Assembly: GCA_050486265.1 (NCBI GenBank)
Contig: JBJHCY010000006.1
Span: 124,001 to 188,000 of the forward strand
Direction of reading: 5' to 3'
Origin: SLFH01 sp050486265
GTDB taxonomy: Bacteria > Planctomycetota > Phycisphaerae > Phycisphaerales > UBA1924
DNA length: 64,000 nt
In this document: piece after piece, positions 17,573-28,895 of the stretch
Position numbering within the stretch: position 1 is the first letter of the stretch
Layout of the letters: the number at the start of each line of letters is the position of its first letter
Made by a program: the position numbers and the translations under genes
The notes under the pieces: model-generated
Told to the model about the DNA's origin: nothing
Databases searched by the model: none
The model's input: only the letters and a program-made list of their open reading frames with translations

Positions 17573-17669
17573 GGCGGCGCGGTTTCCGATCGCAGTTGAG
17601 ACTGGCGGTTCTTGTCGAGTGTAACCGCCGGATCTGAAGGCGGCATCCGACGCCTCTACCATCGGACCG

Positions 17670-17939
17670 ATGCCCTACTCGATCACGAGGATTGAAAAGA
17701 CCCCCAACCCGGACGCGCTGAAGTTCTTTGTGGACCCATCGCCCGGCAAGATCCCCCGCTCGTACCGCACCCCCGACGAGGCCGACCCCAACGACGATCT
17801 CGGCTCGGGGCTCTTGGCGATCCCGGGCCTGAGGACGCTGCTCATCCACGACGGGTGGTTCAGCGTCGTCAAAGCCCCTGAAGCGGAGTGGAATGACCTC
17901 AAGCCGGAGATCGAGCGTGTCCTCGGCGAGGTCGGGTAG
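17670..17939 (+). CDS. Nfu/NifU N-terminal-domain protein (stand-alone)
   Basis: The protein has 89 residues. ITRIEKTPNPDALKFFVDPSPG matches the start of the Nfu_N (HIRA-interacting) domain, and GLLAIPGLRTLLIHDGWFSVVKA matches its second half. In Nfu proteins this domain precedes a CxxC scaffold domain that holds a 4Fe-4S cluster. Here the chain stops after the N-domain and has no cysteine at all, so it cannot bind a cluster itself. The downstream mutY gene overlaps its end and encodes an Fe-S glycosylase, so a link to cluster delivery is conceivable but only suggested by position. Confidence 0.8.
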   Translation: MPYSITRIEKTPNPDALKFFVDPSPGKIPRSYRTPDEADPNDDLGSGLLAIPGLRTLLIHDGWFSVVKAPEAEWNDLKPEIERVLGEVG

Positions 17940-19059
17940 ACCCCAAGCCGACCGGCCGGGCCCGGCCCGATCCGCCCCCGACCAAGGGCGCGACGCATCG
18001 ATCGCAACGAGCGTCGCGGAGTGGTTCACCGAGCACGCCCGCGAGCTTCCCTGGCGCGACCTCCCGCCGGGTCGGCGCGATCCTTACCGCGTGCTGGTGA
18101 GCGAGCTGATGCTCCAGCAGACCCAGGCCTCGCGCGTCGCCGAGCGTTACCCCGCATTCCTCGCAAGGTTCCCCGACGCGAGGGCTCTGGCCCGTGCCGA
18201 CGAAGACGATGTCCTCTCCCTCTGGTCGGGCCTGGGATACTACCGCCGAGCGAAACACCTCCACGCAGCGGCCAAAGCCATGGACGAACGCTTCTGCGGG
18301 CGAATGCCCCGAGACCCGAAGGAGTTGCGGTCGATCCCGGGCGTCGGCGCGTACACCGCCGGGGCGATCGCCTCGCTGGCGTTCGACCTGCCCGAGCCGG
18401 CGGTCGACGGCAATGTCACCCGCGTTTTTCTCCGCCTGCTGGGCGAGCGGCTCTCGCTGAACACGCCCGCCGCTCAACGGCGAACAGTCGATGCGGCCCG
18501 CGCGGCGCTCGCCGCCGGAGCCGAAGCCGGCGTCGGCCCGGGGCTGGTCAACGAGGGACTGATCGAGCTCGGCGCCACTGTCTGCACGCCCCGCTCTCCA
18601 TCGTGCGAGCGTTGCCCGCTCGCGGGCCTGTGCATCGCCAAGCAAGAGGGACTGACCGAGACCATCCCCGCCCCCAAAAAGGCGGGCCCGAAGAAAACAC
18701 TCCACGCCCTGGCGGTCCTGGCGATCGATGACGCCGGTGCGAGGCTCGTCGAGCGTCGCGGGCCCACGGGGCTCTGGGCCGGGCTGTGGCAGGCGCCGAC
18801 CGCCGAGAGCCACGACCCCATCGACCCCGCGACCGCCCGGCCCGGCGGCGTTACCCCGGGCGAACAACTCGGAGCCTTCACGCACGAAACGACCCACCGC
18901 ACGATCAGGTTCGTCGTCTGCGCACCCGCGCCGGGCGAGATCGCACCCAAGCCCGGCACGCTCTGGAAGCCGCCCGCCGAGATCGAGCGGCTCGGGCTCT
19001 CCTCGGCGCAGCGTCGCATCCTGCTGGACGCAGGGCTCAATACCCCGCCCGAGGAATAG
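17893..19059 (+). CDS. mutY: A/G-specific adenine glycosylase MutY
   Basis: The protein has 388 residues. It has the HhH-GPD core with catalytic Glu in SELMLQQTQ and catalytic Asp in VDGNVTRVFLR. The 4Fe-4S loop has C-x6-C-x2-C-x5-C spacing (VCTPRSPSCERCPLAGLC). A NUDIX-like C-terminal domain recognises 8-oxoG (FTHETTHRTIRFVV). It removes adenine mispaired with 8-oxoguanine. The annotated ATG overlaps the preceding gene by 47 bases; a GTG at 17917, with GGAG seven bases upstream, is an equally good start. The first 40 residues are basic and not part of the domain. Confidence 0.93.
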   Translation: MTSSRRSSVSSARSGRPQADRPGPARSAPDQGRDASIATSVAEWFTEHARELPWRDLPPGRRDPYRVLVSELMLQQTQASRVAERYPAFLARFPDARALARADEDDVLSLWSGLGYYRRAKHLHAAAKAMDERFCGRMPRDPKELRSIPGVGAYTAGAIASLAFDLPEPAVDGNVTRVFLRLLGERLSLNTPAAQRRTVDAARAALAAGAEAGVGPGLVNEGLIELGATVCTPRSPSCERCPLAGLCIAKQEGLTETIPAPKKAGPKKTLHALAVLAIDDAGARLVERRGPTGLWAGLWQAPTAESHDPIDPATARPGGVTPGEQLGAFTHETTHRTIRFVVCAPAPGEIAPKPGTLWKPPAEIERLGLSSAQRRILLDAGLNTPPEE

Positions 19060-19109
19060 AAACCAACGCCTGTGAACGAACCCCCGTCCCGCTACGCTGT
19101 GCCCGAGCC

Positions 19110-19922
19110 ATGAAACTCGCCATCGTCATCCCGGCGTACAACGAACGGGCGCTCCTGCCCGAAGCGATCGCACGCCTCGACGCCACGCCGCCGCCCGCAA
19201 CACCAGAAGGAGGCGACTGCGAGCGAATCCTCGTGATCGTCGACGACGGCTCGACCGACGGCACGCGCGAACTCGTCAGCGAGCTCGGCGAGCGCGACGA
19301 CATCATCGCCGTCATGCACGAGGAAAACGCCGGCAAGGGCGCAGCGATCCGCACTGGGTTCCAAGCCGCCCTCGACGCCGGCGCCGACATCCTGCTCATC
19401 CAGGACGCCGACCTCGAATACGACCCCCGCGACCACGCCCGCGTGCTCGAACCGATCCTCGACGCCAGGGCCGACGCCGTCATCGGCTCGCGATTCATCG
19501 GGCAGGCCCACCGCGTGCTGTACTACTGGCACTTTCTCGCCAACCGCTTCATCACGCTCTGCAGCAATGTAATGACCAACCTGAACCTCAGCGACATCGA
19601 GTGCTGCTCCAAAGCGATGACGGCCGAGGTCGCCCGCAAGCTCGAAATCAGGGAGAAACGCTTCGGCCTCGAACCGGAGATCGTCGCCAAGCTCTCGCAG
19701 ATGCGCCTGCCCGAGAAAGATGTCGAGGGCGAAGCGGAGGCCGACGACAAAGAGAACAGCCAACGCCCCCTGCGCATCTACGAGGTCGCGGTCAGCTACG
19801 CCGGACGGACCTACGCCGAGGGCAAGAAGATCACCTGGCGTGACGGCGTCTCGGCCCTGCGCTGCATCGTGAAGTACAACTTCAAAGCCTTTTTCAAGGC
19901 GTACATGTTCTTCCCGTTCTGA
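19110..19922 (+). CDS. GT2 family glycosyltransferase (DPM1-like)
   Basis: The protein has 270 residues, starting at KLAIVIPAYNE, the typical beginning of GT-A family-2 enzymes. The nucleotide-binding Asp is in VIVDDGSTDGT and the metal-binding DxD-like motif in IQDADLEYDP, followed by AVIGSRFIG. The C-terminal part has EVAVSYAGRTYAEGKKITWRDG, seen in polyprenyl-phosphate mannosyl/glucosyltransferase relatives. There are no C-terminal membrane helices, so it probably acts on the inner membrane face with soluble or lipid-linked acceptors. It lies 50 bases after mutY. The long frame upstream of 19110 is a shadow of mutY. Confidence 0.85.
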   Translation: MKLAIVIPAYNERALLPEAIARLDATPPPATPEGGDCERILVIVDDGSTDGTRELVSELGERDDIIAVMHEENAGKGAAIRTGFQAALDAGADILLIQDADLEYDPRDHARVLEPILDARADAVIGSRFIGQAHRVLYYWHFLANRFITLCSNVMTNLNLSDIECCSKAMTAEVARKLEIREKRFGLEPEIVAKLSQMRLPEKDVEGEAEADDKENSQRPLRIYEVAVSYAGRTYAEGKKITWRDGVSALRCIVKYNFKAFFKAYMFFPF

Positions 19923-19987
19923 GACCGACCGATCTCCGCGGCGATCCGCGACAGACCCGCCGGCGCCGACATCAATACGGGGGACCG

Positions 19988-20758
19988 ATGCCCAAAGACA
20001 TGATGAATGCCTCGCGCAAACAGCTCGAAGCGGCCCACACGCCCGAGGCGATCCGCAAGCGACTGGAGACCCAGAACAGGCCCTCGCTCCTGCGCGACTT
20101 TGTCTACGGCGGGATCGATGGCGCCGTCACCACCTTCGCCGTGGTCGCCGGCGTCGCGGGCGCTGGCCTGAAAGACGAGATCGTGCTGATCCTGGGCATG
20201 GCCAACCTCGTGGCCGACGGGTTCAGCATGGCCGCGAGCAACTTCCTCGCGACGCGCGCCGAGCACCAGCAGTTCCTCAGGGCGCGCCGCGTCGAGGCCG
20301 AGCACATCGAACGCTACCCCGAGGGCGAGCGCGAAGAGGTCCGCCAGATCTTCGAGGCCAAGGGCTTCTCGGGCGACACGCTCGAAACCATCGTCGAGAC
20401 CATCACCGCCGACCACAAACGCTGGATCAGCACGATGCTCGCCGAGGAGCACGGGCTCTCCGACACGCCGCGGGCGCCGATCAAGGCCGCGACAATGACA
20501 CTGGTTTCGTTCATGGCGATCGGGTTCCTGCCGGTGCTGCCGTTCGTGGGCGGGGCGATGGGCCTGCCCGACCCCCACCCCTTCCTCGTCAGCACGATCC
20601 TGACGGGCATCGCGTTCATGGTTGTCGGCGCGCTCAAGTCGCGCTTCGTCGACCAGCGCTGGTGGGCCTCGGCTCTCGAGACGCTCGGTGTCGGCAGCAT
20701 CGCGGCGGGCCTTGCGTACTTCATCGGCGTCGCGCTCTCGGGCTTCGCCCCGGCCTGA
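19988..20758 (+). CDS. VIT1/CCC1-family Fe/Mn transporter
   Basis: The protein has 256 residues, with GGGGGA just before the ATG. DFVYGGIDGAVTTFAVVAGVAGAGL is the signature first membrane helix of VIT transporters, and GMANLVADGFSMAASNFLATRAE the second. A cytosolic acidic helical domain (about 95-150, rich in Glu) follows, which in the family binds metal. Three more membrane helices complete the fold. The family moves Fe2+/Mn2+ out of the cytosol, classically into vacuoles. The bacterial substrate here is inferred. Confidence 0.88.
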   Translation: MPKDMMNASRKQLEAAHTPEAIRKRLETQNRPSLLRDFVYGGIDGAVTTFAVVAGVAGAGLKDEIVLILGMANLVADGFSMAASNFLATRAEHQQFLRARRVEAEHIERYPEGEREEVRQIFEAKGFSGDTLETIVETITADHKRWISTMLAEEHGLSDTPRAPIKAATMTLVSFMAIGFLPVLPFVGGAMGLPDPHPFLVSTILTGIAFMVVGALKSRFVDQRWWASALETLGVGSIAAGLAYFIGVALSGFAPA

Positions 20759-20872
20759 AGTCGATCATCGGCCTGACATCGCATGCGCGCCCCCTGCCGT
20801 CCTCGACAAACCGCACTCGGATCGTGTATATCAGTTGAAAGAGACCCCACTCGCGCAGAAGGAGCCCCGCCG

Positions 20873-21994
20873 ATGATCGCCGCCACGACCTCCACCAAAG
20901 CCGCCATCTCCGCGTGCCACGCACGCCTCGCGACCGCCCTCGCCGCCGGGACAATGCTCGCGCTTGCGACGCCGCAGGCCTCGGCCCAGGTCGACACCAT
21001 CGGCGAGGACCGCTTCGTGATGGAGCGCGAAGGCGAGAAGGTCTCGGTCCCGATCTACACCTCCCGCGATTTCGACAAGGGCTCAGAAGATGTCACCCTC
21101 GCCTTCATCATCCTGCACGGCACGCTCCGCAACGCCGGGCGCTACATGGACTGGGGCGTCTCGGCGACCGAGCGGGCCGAGGCGACCGGGCACACCGTCG
21201 TTGTCTCGCCGCAGTTCCTCATGGAGGTCGATGTCAACGAGCACGGGCTCTCGAACGATGTCCTGTTCTGGACCAACAACGGCTGGAAGCAGGGCGACCT
21301 CTCTCGCAGGAGCACCGAAGAGAACCCGCGTTCCGTCCGCGTCTCCTCCTACGAGGTGATGGACGAGATCGTGCTCCGCCTCGCCGCATCGTTCCCCAAC
21401 CTCGAACAGATCGTCGTCGCGGGCCACTCCGCCGGCGGGCAGTTCGTCAACCGCTACGCCGCGGGCTCCATGGTCGAGGAAACTCTGGTGAACACGACGA
21501 CCCGGCGCCCGATCAAAGTGCGTTACATCGTCTCCAACCCCTCGTCGTATGTGTATCTCTGCGAGCGCCGGCCTGACGCCGAGGGCGGCTTCAGCGTGCC
21601 CGAGAACAACGACTGCGAGAACTACGACCGATACAAGTACGGGCTCTCAGACGGGCTCAACTCATACATGAACCGCGCCGGCGTCGACCGCATCAGGGCG
21701 AGCATGGCCTCACGCGACATCGTGCTTCTCAAGGGCGCAGACGACAACGACCCCGACGCCCGCTACCTCGACAAGTCATGCCCCGCCATGGCCCAGGGCG
21801 CACACCGCTTCGAACGCGGCGCCGCCTACCACCGCTACCTCGCCGAGCTCTACGGCGCCCGGCACGAGTTCATCGTCGTCCCAGGCGTCGGGCACAGCGC
21901 CTCGCGCATGTTCGGCTCCGAGCAAGGGCGTAGCGCGATCTTCCACACCCTCCCCGCCGCGGCCCAGCATGAGGTCGAGGCGAGCTCGGACTGA
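20873..21994 (+). CDS. Secreted alpha/beta hydrolase
   Basis: The protein has 373 residues. The ATG at 20873 is preceded by AAGGAG; the 30 upstream codons are not supported. A signal peptide ends at ASAQV (about residue 38). The fold shows an oxyanion-hole region (FIILHGTLRNAGRYM), the nucleophile elbow GHSAGGQF and a late His in VPGVGHSASRMF. The acid is probably the Asp in LKGADDND. It is predicted to be an exported esterase-type enzyme; the substrate is unknown. There are several Cys (CERR, NDCENY, KSCPAM) that may form disulfides outside the cytoplasm. Confidence 0.75.
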   Translation: MIAATTSTKAAISACHARLATALAAGTMLALATPQASAQVDTIGEDRFVMEREGEKVSVPIYTSRDFDKGSEDVTLAFIILHGTLRNAGRYMDWGVSATERAEATGHTVVVSPQFLMEVDVNEHGLSNDVLFWTNNGWKQGDLSRRSTEENPRSVRVSSYEVMDEIVLRLAASFPNLEQIVVAGHSAGGQFVNRYAAGSMVEETLVNTTTRRPIKVRYIVSNPSSYVYLCERRPDAEGGFSVPENNDCENYDRYKYGLSDGLNSYMNRAGVDRIRASMASRDIVLLKGADDNDPDARYLDKSCPAMAQGAHRFERGAAYHRYLAELYGARHEFIVVPGVGHSASRMFGSEQGRSAIFHTLPAAAQHEVEASSD

Positions 21995-22041
21995 CAATTC
22001 AAGCCCGCATCGGCGGATTTCTGCCGCGACTACCCTTTCGC

Positions 22042-22983
22042 ATGGCAGATATACCCATCCTCACCGAACGCAGACCCTTCGGCAAGACCGGGATTGAAGT
22101 ATCTCCCCTCGGCTTCGGGGGCGCGCCGATCGGCTTCCTCGAAACCGATCGCGACCAAGTCGCCCGGGTGTTGAACCTGCTGCTCGATCACGGCGTGAAC
22201 CTCATCGACACCGCCGCGATGTACAGGGGCTCCGAGGCACTCATCGGCGAGACCATCGGCGATCGGCGCGAGGACTTTGTCCTTGTCAGCAAGTGCGGGC
22301 ACAAGATCGACGGCGTCGACCACGAGGCGTGGACGCCCGAGCTGATCGACGCCTCGATCGACCGCTCGCTGAAGGACCTGAAGACCGAAGCCGTCGATGT
22401 CATGCTCCTGCACTCGTGCGACCTCGACACCCTCAAGAAGGGCGAGGCGCTGGGCGCATTGCTGAAGGCGAAGGAGGCAGGCAAGATCCGATTCGCCGGC
22501 TACTCGGGCGACAACGAGGCCGCCGCCTACGCCGCCGGACTCGAAGGCGTCTCGGTCATCCAGACCTCGATCAACATCTGCGACCAGCGCAATATCGAGA
22601 CGCTGGCGCCGCATGCCAAGGACCGCGGCATCGGCCTGATGGCCAAGCGACCGATCGCCAACGCCGCGTGGAAGAAGCTCGACGACCAGCCGGGCATGTA
22701 CAAGAACTACGCGTCGGAATACACCAAGCGCTTCGCCGAGATGGGCATGGACCCGAAGAAGCTCGGCTTCAAGGGCCCGGACGACTGGCCCGAGATCGCC
22801 CTGCGATTCACCCTCAGCACGCCGGGGGTGCACACCGCGATCATCGGCACCACCAACCCAGACAACGCGCTGGCGAACATCCGGGCGGCGATGAAGGGCC
22901 AACTGCCCGTCGAGGCGTACGCGGCGATCCGCACCGCCTTCGAGAAGGCCGATCCGGACAAGGCCTGGACCGGCCAGACCTGA
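22042..22983 (+). CDS. Aldo/keto reductase
   Basis: The protein has 313 residues. RRPFGKTGIEVSPLGFGGAPIG is the typical start. The catalytic tetrad is visible as Asp in NLIDTAAMY, Tyr in AAMYRGSE, Lys in LVSKCGHKI and His in MLLHSCDLD. NADPH-binding sequence (TPGVHTAIIGTTNPDNALAN) lies near the end. It reduces or oxidises a carbonyl/alcohol pair with NADP(H); the substrate cannot be read. It stands alone, with a strong bidirectional terminator after it. Confidence 0.9.
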   Translation: MADIPILTERRPFGKTGIEVSPLGFGGAPIGFLETDRDQVARVLNLLLDHGVNLIDTAAMYRGSEALIGETIGDRREDFVLVSKCGHKIDGVDHEAWTPELIDASIDRSLKDLKTEAVDVMLLHSCDLDTLKKGEALGALLKAKEAGKIRFAGYSGDNEAAAYAAGLEGVSVIQTSINICDQRNIETLAPHAKDRGIGLMAKRPIANAAWKKLDDQPGMYKNYASEYTKRFAEMGMDPKKLGFKGPDDWPEIALRFTLSTPGVHTAIIGTTNPDNALANIRAAMKGQLPVEAYAAIRTAFEKADPDKAWTGQT

Positions 22984-23036
22984 GCCCGCCCGCCTCGGGA
23001 CGCCCCGCGCTCAGTGAACCATAAACCACCGCAAAC

Positions 23037-23072
23037 GCGACGCCCCCGCACTGTTCTGCACGGGGGCGTCGC
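23037..23072. terminator. Bidirectional terminator between convergent genes
   Basis: A 12-bp perfect stem, 23037-23048 with 23061-23072 (GCGACGCCCCCG with its complement), has a 12-base loop. It lies between the aldo/keto reductase (+) and the DUF3568 gene (-). Confidence 0.8.
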
Positions 23073-23094
23073 TATCACAAGGCTCGCACGATTG

Positions 23095-23520
23095 TCACAG
23101 GCGCGACTTGACGGCGTCGAGGATCCGGCGCGACTCGGCCTCGTTGCCGAAGACGCCGATACGGATCCTGATCTCCGTCGCCGTATCGCTCTCGGCGATC
23201 AGCCTGATGCGGATGTTCGTGCTGTCGGCCCGCTTGGCGTCGAGTTGGGCGCGCATCGCGTCCTTGGACTCTTCCTCGACATTGAGCTCCAGTTCGCGGG
23301 CCGCGCCGAGCACGGCGGTCCACGCCCGGTCCATCGGCGCGCCGAGCACTTCCTTCAGCTCGCCACGGACATACGCGTAGGTCCCCGCGCCGGCGGCCGC
23401 GCCAGCGGCAAGCGCGACGCACCCGGTCCCCGCGGCCCCGACAACGCCGAGAACCAAGACCGACACCCCGGCCGAGACACGACGACGGAAATTCCCCCGA
23501 GATTCACGCTTGCGATGCAT
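23095..23520 (-). CDS. DUF3568 family exported protein
   Basis: The protein has 141 residues. The start at 23520 follows AGGAGAAAGCAG; the longer frame upstream is not supported. Basic residues then VSVLVLGVVGAAGTGC suggest a signal with possible lipidation (C at about residue 34). The remainder (GAGTYAYVRGELKEVL..., then DSTNIRIRLIAESDTATEIRIRIGVFGNEAES) matches the layout of DUF3568: a short Gly/Ala segment, a helix and a beta-sheet domain. Function is unknown; such proteins are usually periplasmic or outer-membrane associated. Confidence 0.75.
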   Translation of the reverse strand: MHRKRESRGNFRRRVSAGVSVLVLGVVGAAGTGCVALAAGAAAGAGTYAYVRGELKEVLGAPMDRAWTAVLGAARELELNVEEESKDAMRAQLDAKRADSTNIRIRLIAESDTATEIRIRIGVFGNEAESRRILDAVKSRL

Positions 23521-23643
23521 CTGCTTTCTCCTGTGCCGGCTCGCCGGCGGCTCACGCGTCGCGGGCGCACAGCGCCGCGACCGGTACAACGACTACGAGG
23601 CGGATCGCCGCCCGGATGTCGCAGGTTCCCGCCTCGCGACGCC

Positions 23644-25671
<2,028 letters not shown>

Positions 25672-25836
25672 GGGCGGTGCTCCTGCTCTCGCTGGTGTTG
25701 GTAATCCGCCGCAGGATAGCCGGAAGACGCCCGGACCGGGCGCGATCGCCCCATCACCACAGAACACCTATCAAACCCGACCGCCGGACGCCCTACCCTC
25801 TCGTACGCGTTGCAGCATCCTCGGCGCGCACCCCCC

Positions 25837-26124
25837 ATGAGCCCCAAGCCGAACAGACCGATCGGAAGAGCCGGGGCCGCACGCATGCTCGCGGCCAGAT
25901 CCCCCGGCGCTCGACGGGCCCTCGGCACCGTCGCCGGCGTGCTCAGCCTCCGCACCATCGCGATCGCCGTGCTCATCGGCTTCGCCCTCGGCGCGGGCTG
26001 CGGCGGCTGCGTCGGCGCGACCACCGCCGTCCTCCTGATGCGGGCCGGCGCCGAAGATCCGCCCTCGACGCAGGCGACGAGCCCCCAATCAGACCCGGCC
26101 CCCCGACAAGGGGAAGGACGATGA
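25837..26124 (+). CDS. Small putative membrane protein
   Basis: From the ATG at 25837 the frame gives 95 residues: a basic N-terminus, one hydrophobic Gly-rich segment (IAIAVLIGFALGAGCGGCVG, about 42-61) and a polar tail. The frame could also begin at a TTG nine codons earlier. It lies divergent to acs and ends four bases from the convergent gene at 26129, which fits a genuine gene. No family recognised and no strong ribosome-binding site. Confidence 0.45.
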   Translation: MSPKPNRPIGRAGAARMLAARSPGARRALGTVAGVLSLRTIAIAVLIGFALGAGCGGCVGATTAVLLMRAGAEDPPSTQATSPQSDPAPRQGEGR

Positions 26125-26128
26125 ACAC

Positions 26129-27754
26129 TCACCGCCCGATCCGCTCGACCCTGTAAACAACCAGCGTGCCCGAATACTCGTACGCGACGATCAAGAGGTC
26201 TTCGCCTGTCGGGCTCAGGTCCGCTGGAACGAACACCAGCCCCTCGGGCGCAAAGTCTCCGTGCTCGGCGCTGACGCGGAAGCCGACCACCCCCGGCGCA
26301 GCGGGTTCGGCGAGCGAGACAATCGCGATCGCACCCGGCCGTTCGAGCCCGACGAACACAATCGGCTCCGCGTCGATCATGGCGAAGGCGAGCCCCTCCG
26401 GCTCGGGCCCTCGTGCGTCCGACCTCGCGCCGGCGCTGCCCGGCCTGCCGGGATCGGCGTTGAACCAGGCCGGCGCCCTCGCCGCCATCTCCTCCTCGAA
26501 CGCGCTGTCCGTGTCGCCGATGAGCTCGAAAGTCTCGGCGTCCCAGACGCTGATGCTCCGCGTCCCGAAGGCGTGCGGAACATCGATCAGCCCGTCGCCC
26601 GTCGTGTCGCCGGTAAACGCGCAGACGCGGAGTCGCTCGATGCCCCGCGCGGCGTCCGGATCCATCCGGTCCAACTCGACGAGGCGGGCGGCTCGGGCCC
26701 GGTCGCCTCGGGGCGCGTCGGGGTCGGCCCATTCGCCCCGGTCGTCGCCCTCGTTGGCGGTGATGAGGACGGTCCGCCCGCCGATCTCTGCTGCGACGAT
26801 CATGTCGGGCATCGGCATCGAGCGCACAACCGTGCCGATGTTGATCCCGTCGCGCCCTCCCGGGTCGATGCGCTGGTCGATCGTCGCCAACGGGTGGATG
26901 CCCTCGGGCAGGCCGGTCCTCGCGTCGAGCGTCATGACCGCGTTGTTTTCCTGCAGGCTGACCCACGCCCGGTCGCCGAGCACGGCGATGTGCTCGGGCT
27001 CGATGTCCCGCGCCATCGGCACGCCGGGGTGCACGCGGATCTCGCCCGCGGGCTCGAACGAGGGCACGATCTCCTCGGTCCCCGTGATGCGGGGCGACGG
27101 GCCGGATAGATCCAGCTCGATCACCGAGACCGAGCCGACCGGATCGATCACGCGTCGCGAGCCGTCGGCGAGGCGGGGGGCGCCGGAGCGGGCGAAGTCC
27201 GGCTCGCCCTCGTTGGCGACCAGCAGGCGACCGCCGTCAGAAGTGAAAACGACGCCGTCGGGGTTGAACCCCGTCTGCGCCCAGTCGAGCACGCCCCCGG
27301 TCCGGGTGTCGAGCAGCACGACGCGTCCTCGGTCCTCGGCGGAGCGGGCTGGGACGAGGGTCGCCGCGGCGAAACCCCGGCCTTTCGGGTCGGCGGCCAC
27401 ATGGGCGACCTCGGCGTTGTCGTAGCCCGGATCGATCTCCGCCCCGGGCCAGACGACCGCGACGGGCCGGAGCCTTCCCTCCCCGTCCAGGTCGAAGATG
27501 TGGACCAGGTGCTCTGCGGCCAGGAGCACCCGCCCCGTCGCCGGATCCAGCGTGGGGATCTCGGCGCTCTTGGCCTCGGCCCTGTCGAGCAGGACGAGGC
27601 GAAACCGGTCGGGCGTTTCCACGCCATCACCGGCGTGCACGGGTCCAGAAACACAACCTGTGGCGCCGCAGAGGGCCGCGAGGAAGCAGAATGCCGTAAA
27701 AACACCGCCCGAACGGAGGGTCGTTCGCCCCGGAATTTCGCTGGTGTCGAGCAC
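26129..27754 (-). CDS. Choice-of-anchor-I domain protein (secreted beta-propeller)
   Basis: The protein has 541 residues from a GTG at 27754 preceded by AAAGGATC; the upstream extension is a shadow of the divergent gene. The N-terminus GGVFTAFCFLAALCGATGC suggests a signal and possible lipidation. The body contains features of the choice-of-anchor-I/YVTN-like propeller: FNPDGVVFTSDGGRLLVANEGEP, DIEPEHIAVLGDRAWVSLQENNA, ITANEGDDR and GPEPEGLAF. Asp/Glu-rich loops may bind metal, as in phytase-like relatives. It is predicted to be exported; its catalytic role is not readable. Confidence 0.82.
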   Translation of the reverse strand: MLDTSEIPGRTTLRSGGVFTAFCFLAALCGATGCVSGPVHAGDGVETPDRFRLVLLDRAEAKSAEIPTLDPATGRVLLAAEHLVHIFDLDGEGRLRPVAVVWPGAEIDPGYDNAEVAHVAADPKGRGFAAATLVPARSAEDRGRVVLLDTRTGGVLDWAQTGFNPDGVVFTSDGGRLLVANEGEPDFARSGAPRLADGSRRVIDPVGSVSVIELDLSGPSPRITGTEEIVPSFEPAGEIRVHPGVPMARDIEPEHIAVLGDRAWVSLQENNAVMTLDARTGLPEGIHPLATIDQRIDPGGRDGINIGTVVRSMPMPDMIVAAEIGGRTVLITANEGDDRGEWADPDAPRGDRARAARLVELDRMDPDAARGIERLRVCAFTGDTTGDGLIDVPHAFGTRSISVWDAETFELIGDTDSAFEEEMAARAPAWFNADPGRPGSAGARSDARGPEPEGLAFAMIDAEPIVFVGLERPGAIAIVSLAEPAAPGVVGFRVSAEHGDFAPEGLVFVPADLSPTGEDLLIVAYEYSGTLVVYRVERIGR

Positions 27755-27910
27755 GGGGGATCCTTTATGATGTTCTCGCCGGGCACGCGGAAGGACCGAT
27801 TTCACCAGAATCGGGAACAACCGCCCGGCTCGTGCGTCTACATGAGTAGGCCGGGCCGGAATGCGAAGCCCGAGGGGGGCTCGACCGCCAACGGCCCAAA
27901 GGAGACCGTA

Positions 27911-28858
27911 ATGACGGGCAACAAGTGGATGATCGTGCTGGCCGCAGGACTCGCCATGGGCGCATACGCCCCCGCGGAAGCGCAGGTCCGCGGCGGGACG
28001 GTGATGGGACAGGACCGCCAGCAGGTCCGCATGGCCGATCGCTTCCCGCAGCGGGAGACCGCCGCGAGGCTGATGCATCGGCTGGATGTCGAGATCGAGA
28101 GCCAGCGTCTTGAGGATGTGATCCGGTTCATCTCGGAGGTCACCGGTGCAGAGATCGAGCCCGCGTGGGCCGACGACCGCTTTATCGACGGGCTCGACCC
28201 CGACCGCGTCATCTCGCTGCGTGTCCGCAACCGCACCGCCCTCGATGTGATCGAGGAGGTGCTCGAGCGCGCCCGGGGCGAGTTCGACACCCACGGCAAC
28301 ACCTGGCAGTTCTCGCCCTACGGCTCGCTTGAGATCGGGCCCAAGAGCCGATTGAACCGGCGCAAGCGGGTCGAGATCTACCCGATCCTCGACATGGTCA
28401 CCGAGCTGCCCCGCTACGACAACGCGCCGCAGTTCGACCTGAACCAGATCCTCCAGGGCGGTCGCGGGGGCGGCGGGCAGAGCCCCTTCCAGGACCCCGG
28501 CGATCGTGAGCCCGACCGCGTGCCGCTCGATGAGCGCGTCGAAGACCTGATCCGGCTGCTCACCGACCTCGTCGAGCCCGAGCAGTGGGAGCAGAACGCC
28601 GGCGAGGGCGGCTCGATCCGCTACTGGCAGGGCAACCTGATCGTCAACGCCCCCGATTACATGCACCGCGGACTCAACGGCTACCCGTGGTGGCCGTCCC
28701 GCCTGACCAATGTCCGCACCGCCGAGGGCGGCGGACGCTGGGTCTCGCTGGACATCGACGCCCCGTTCTCACGCGTCCTGGGCATCGAGAACCAGGAAGT
28801 CAGCGCCATCGTCGGCGGGCGGATCATCCGCTCAGGCGACCCCGGCGGCGGCGGCTGA
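27911..28858 (+). CDS. Periplasmic protein with STN-like domain
   Basis: The protein has 315 residues. The ATG at 27911 is preceded by GGAGACCGTA; upstream codons belong to no gene. A signal peptide ends at APAEAQ (about 25). Residues 60-120 (LDVEIESQRLEDVIRFISEVTGAE ... LRVRNRTALDVIEEVLE) resemble the secretin/TonB short N-terminal (STN) module. A Gly-rich segment follows (ILQGGRGGGGQSPF), then a helical repeat of the motif (LIRLLTDLVEPEQWEQNAGEGG...NLIVNAP). Such proteins are abundant in planctomycetes. The function is unknown. Confidence 0.7.
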   Translation: MTGNKWMIVLAAGLAMGAYAPAEAQVRGGTVMGQDRQQVRMADRFPQRETAARLMHRLDVEIESQRLEDVIRFISEVTGAEIEPAWADDRFIDGLDPDRVISLRVRNRTALDVIEEVLERARGEFDTHGNTWQFSPYGSLEIGPKSRLNRRKRVEIYPILDMVTELPRYDNAPQFDLNQILQGGRGGGGQSPFQDPGDREPDRVPLDERVEDLIRLLTDLVEPEQWEQNAGEGGSIRYWQGNLIVNAPDYMHRGLNGYPWWPSRLTNVRTAEGGGRWVSLDIDAPFSRVLGIENQEVSAIVGGRIIRSGDPGGGG

Positions 28859-28895
28859 ACCGCACCGACATCTCTCACCCCACTGGGACAGTGAA

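Noticed and set aside
18786..19109. Extension of the GT2 glycosyltransferase to 378 residues.
   Set aside because: The extra part is antisense-like Arg/Pro-rich sequence overlapping mutY in another frame; KLAIVIPAYNE at 19110 is the typical beginning.
26129..28666. 845-codon frame starting well upstream of the choice-of-anchor-I gene.
   Set aside because: The N-terminal 300 codons are antisense to the STN-like gene; the true start is a GTG at 27754 with a ribosome-binding site and signal sequence.
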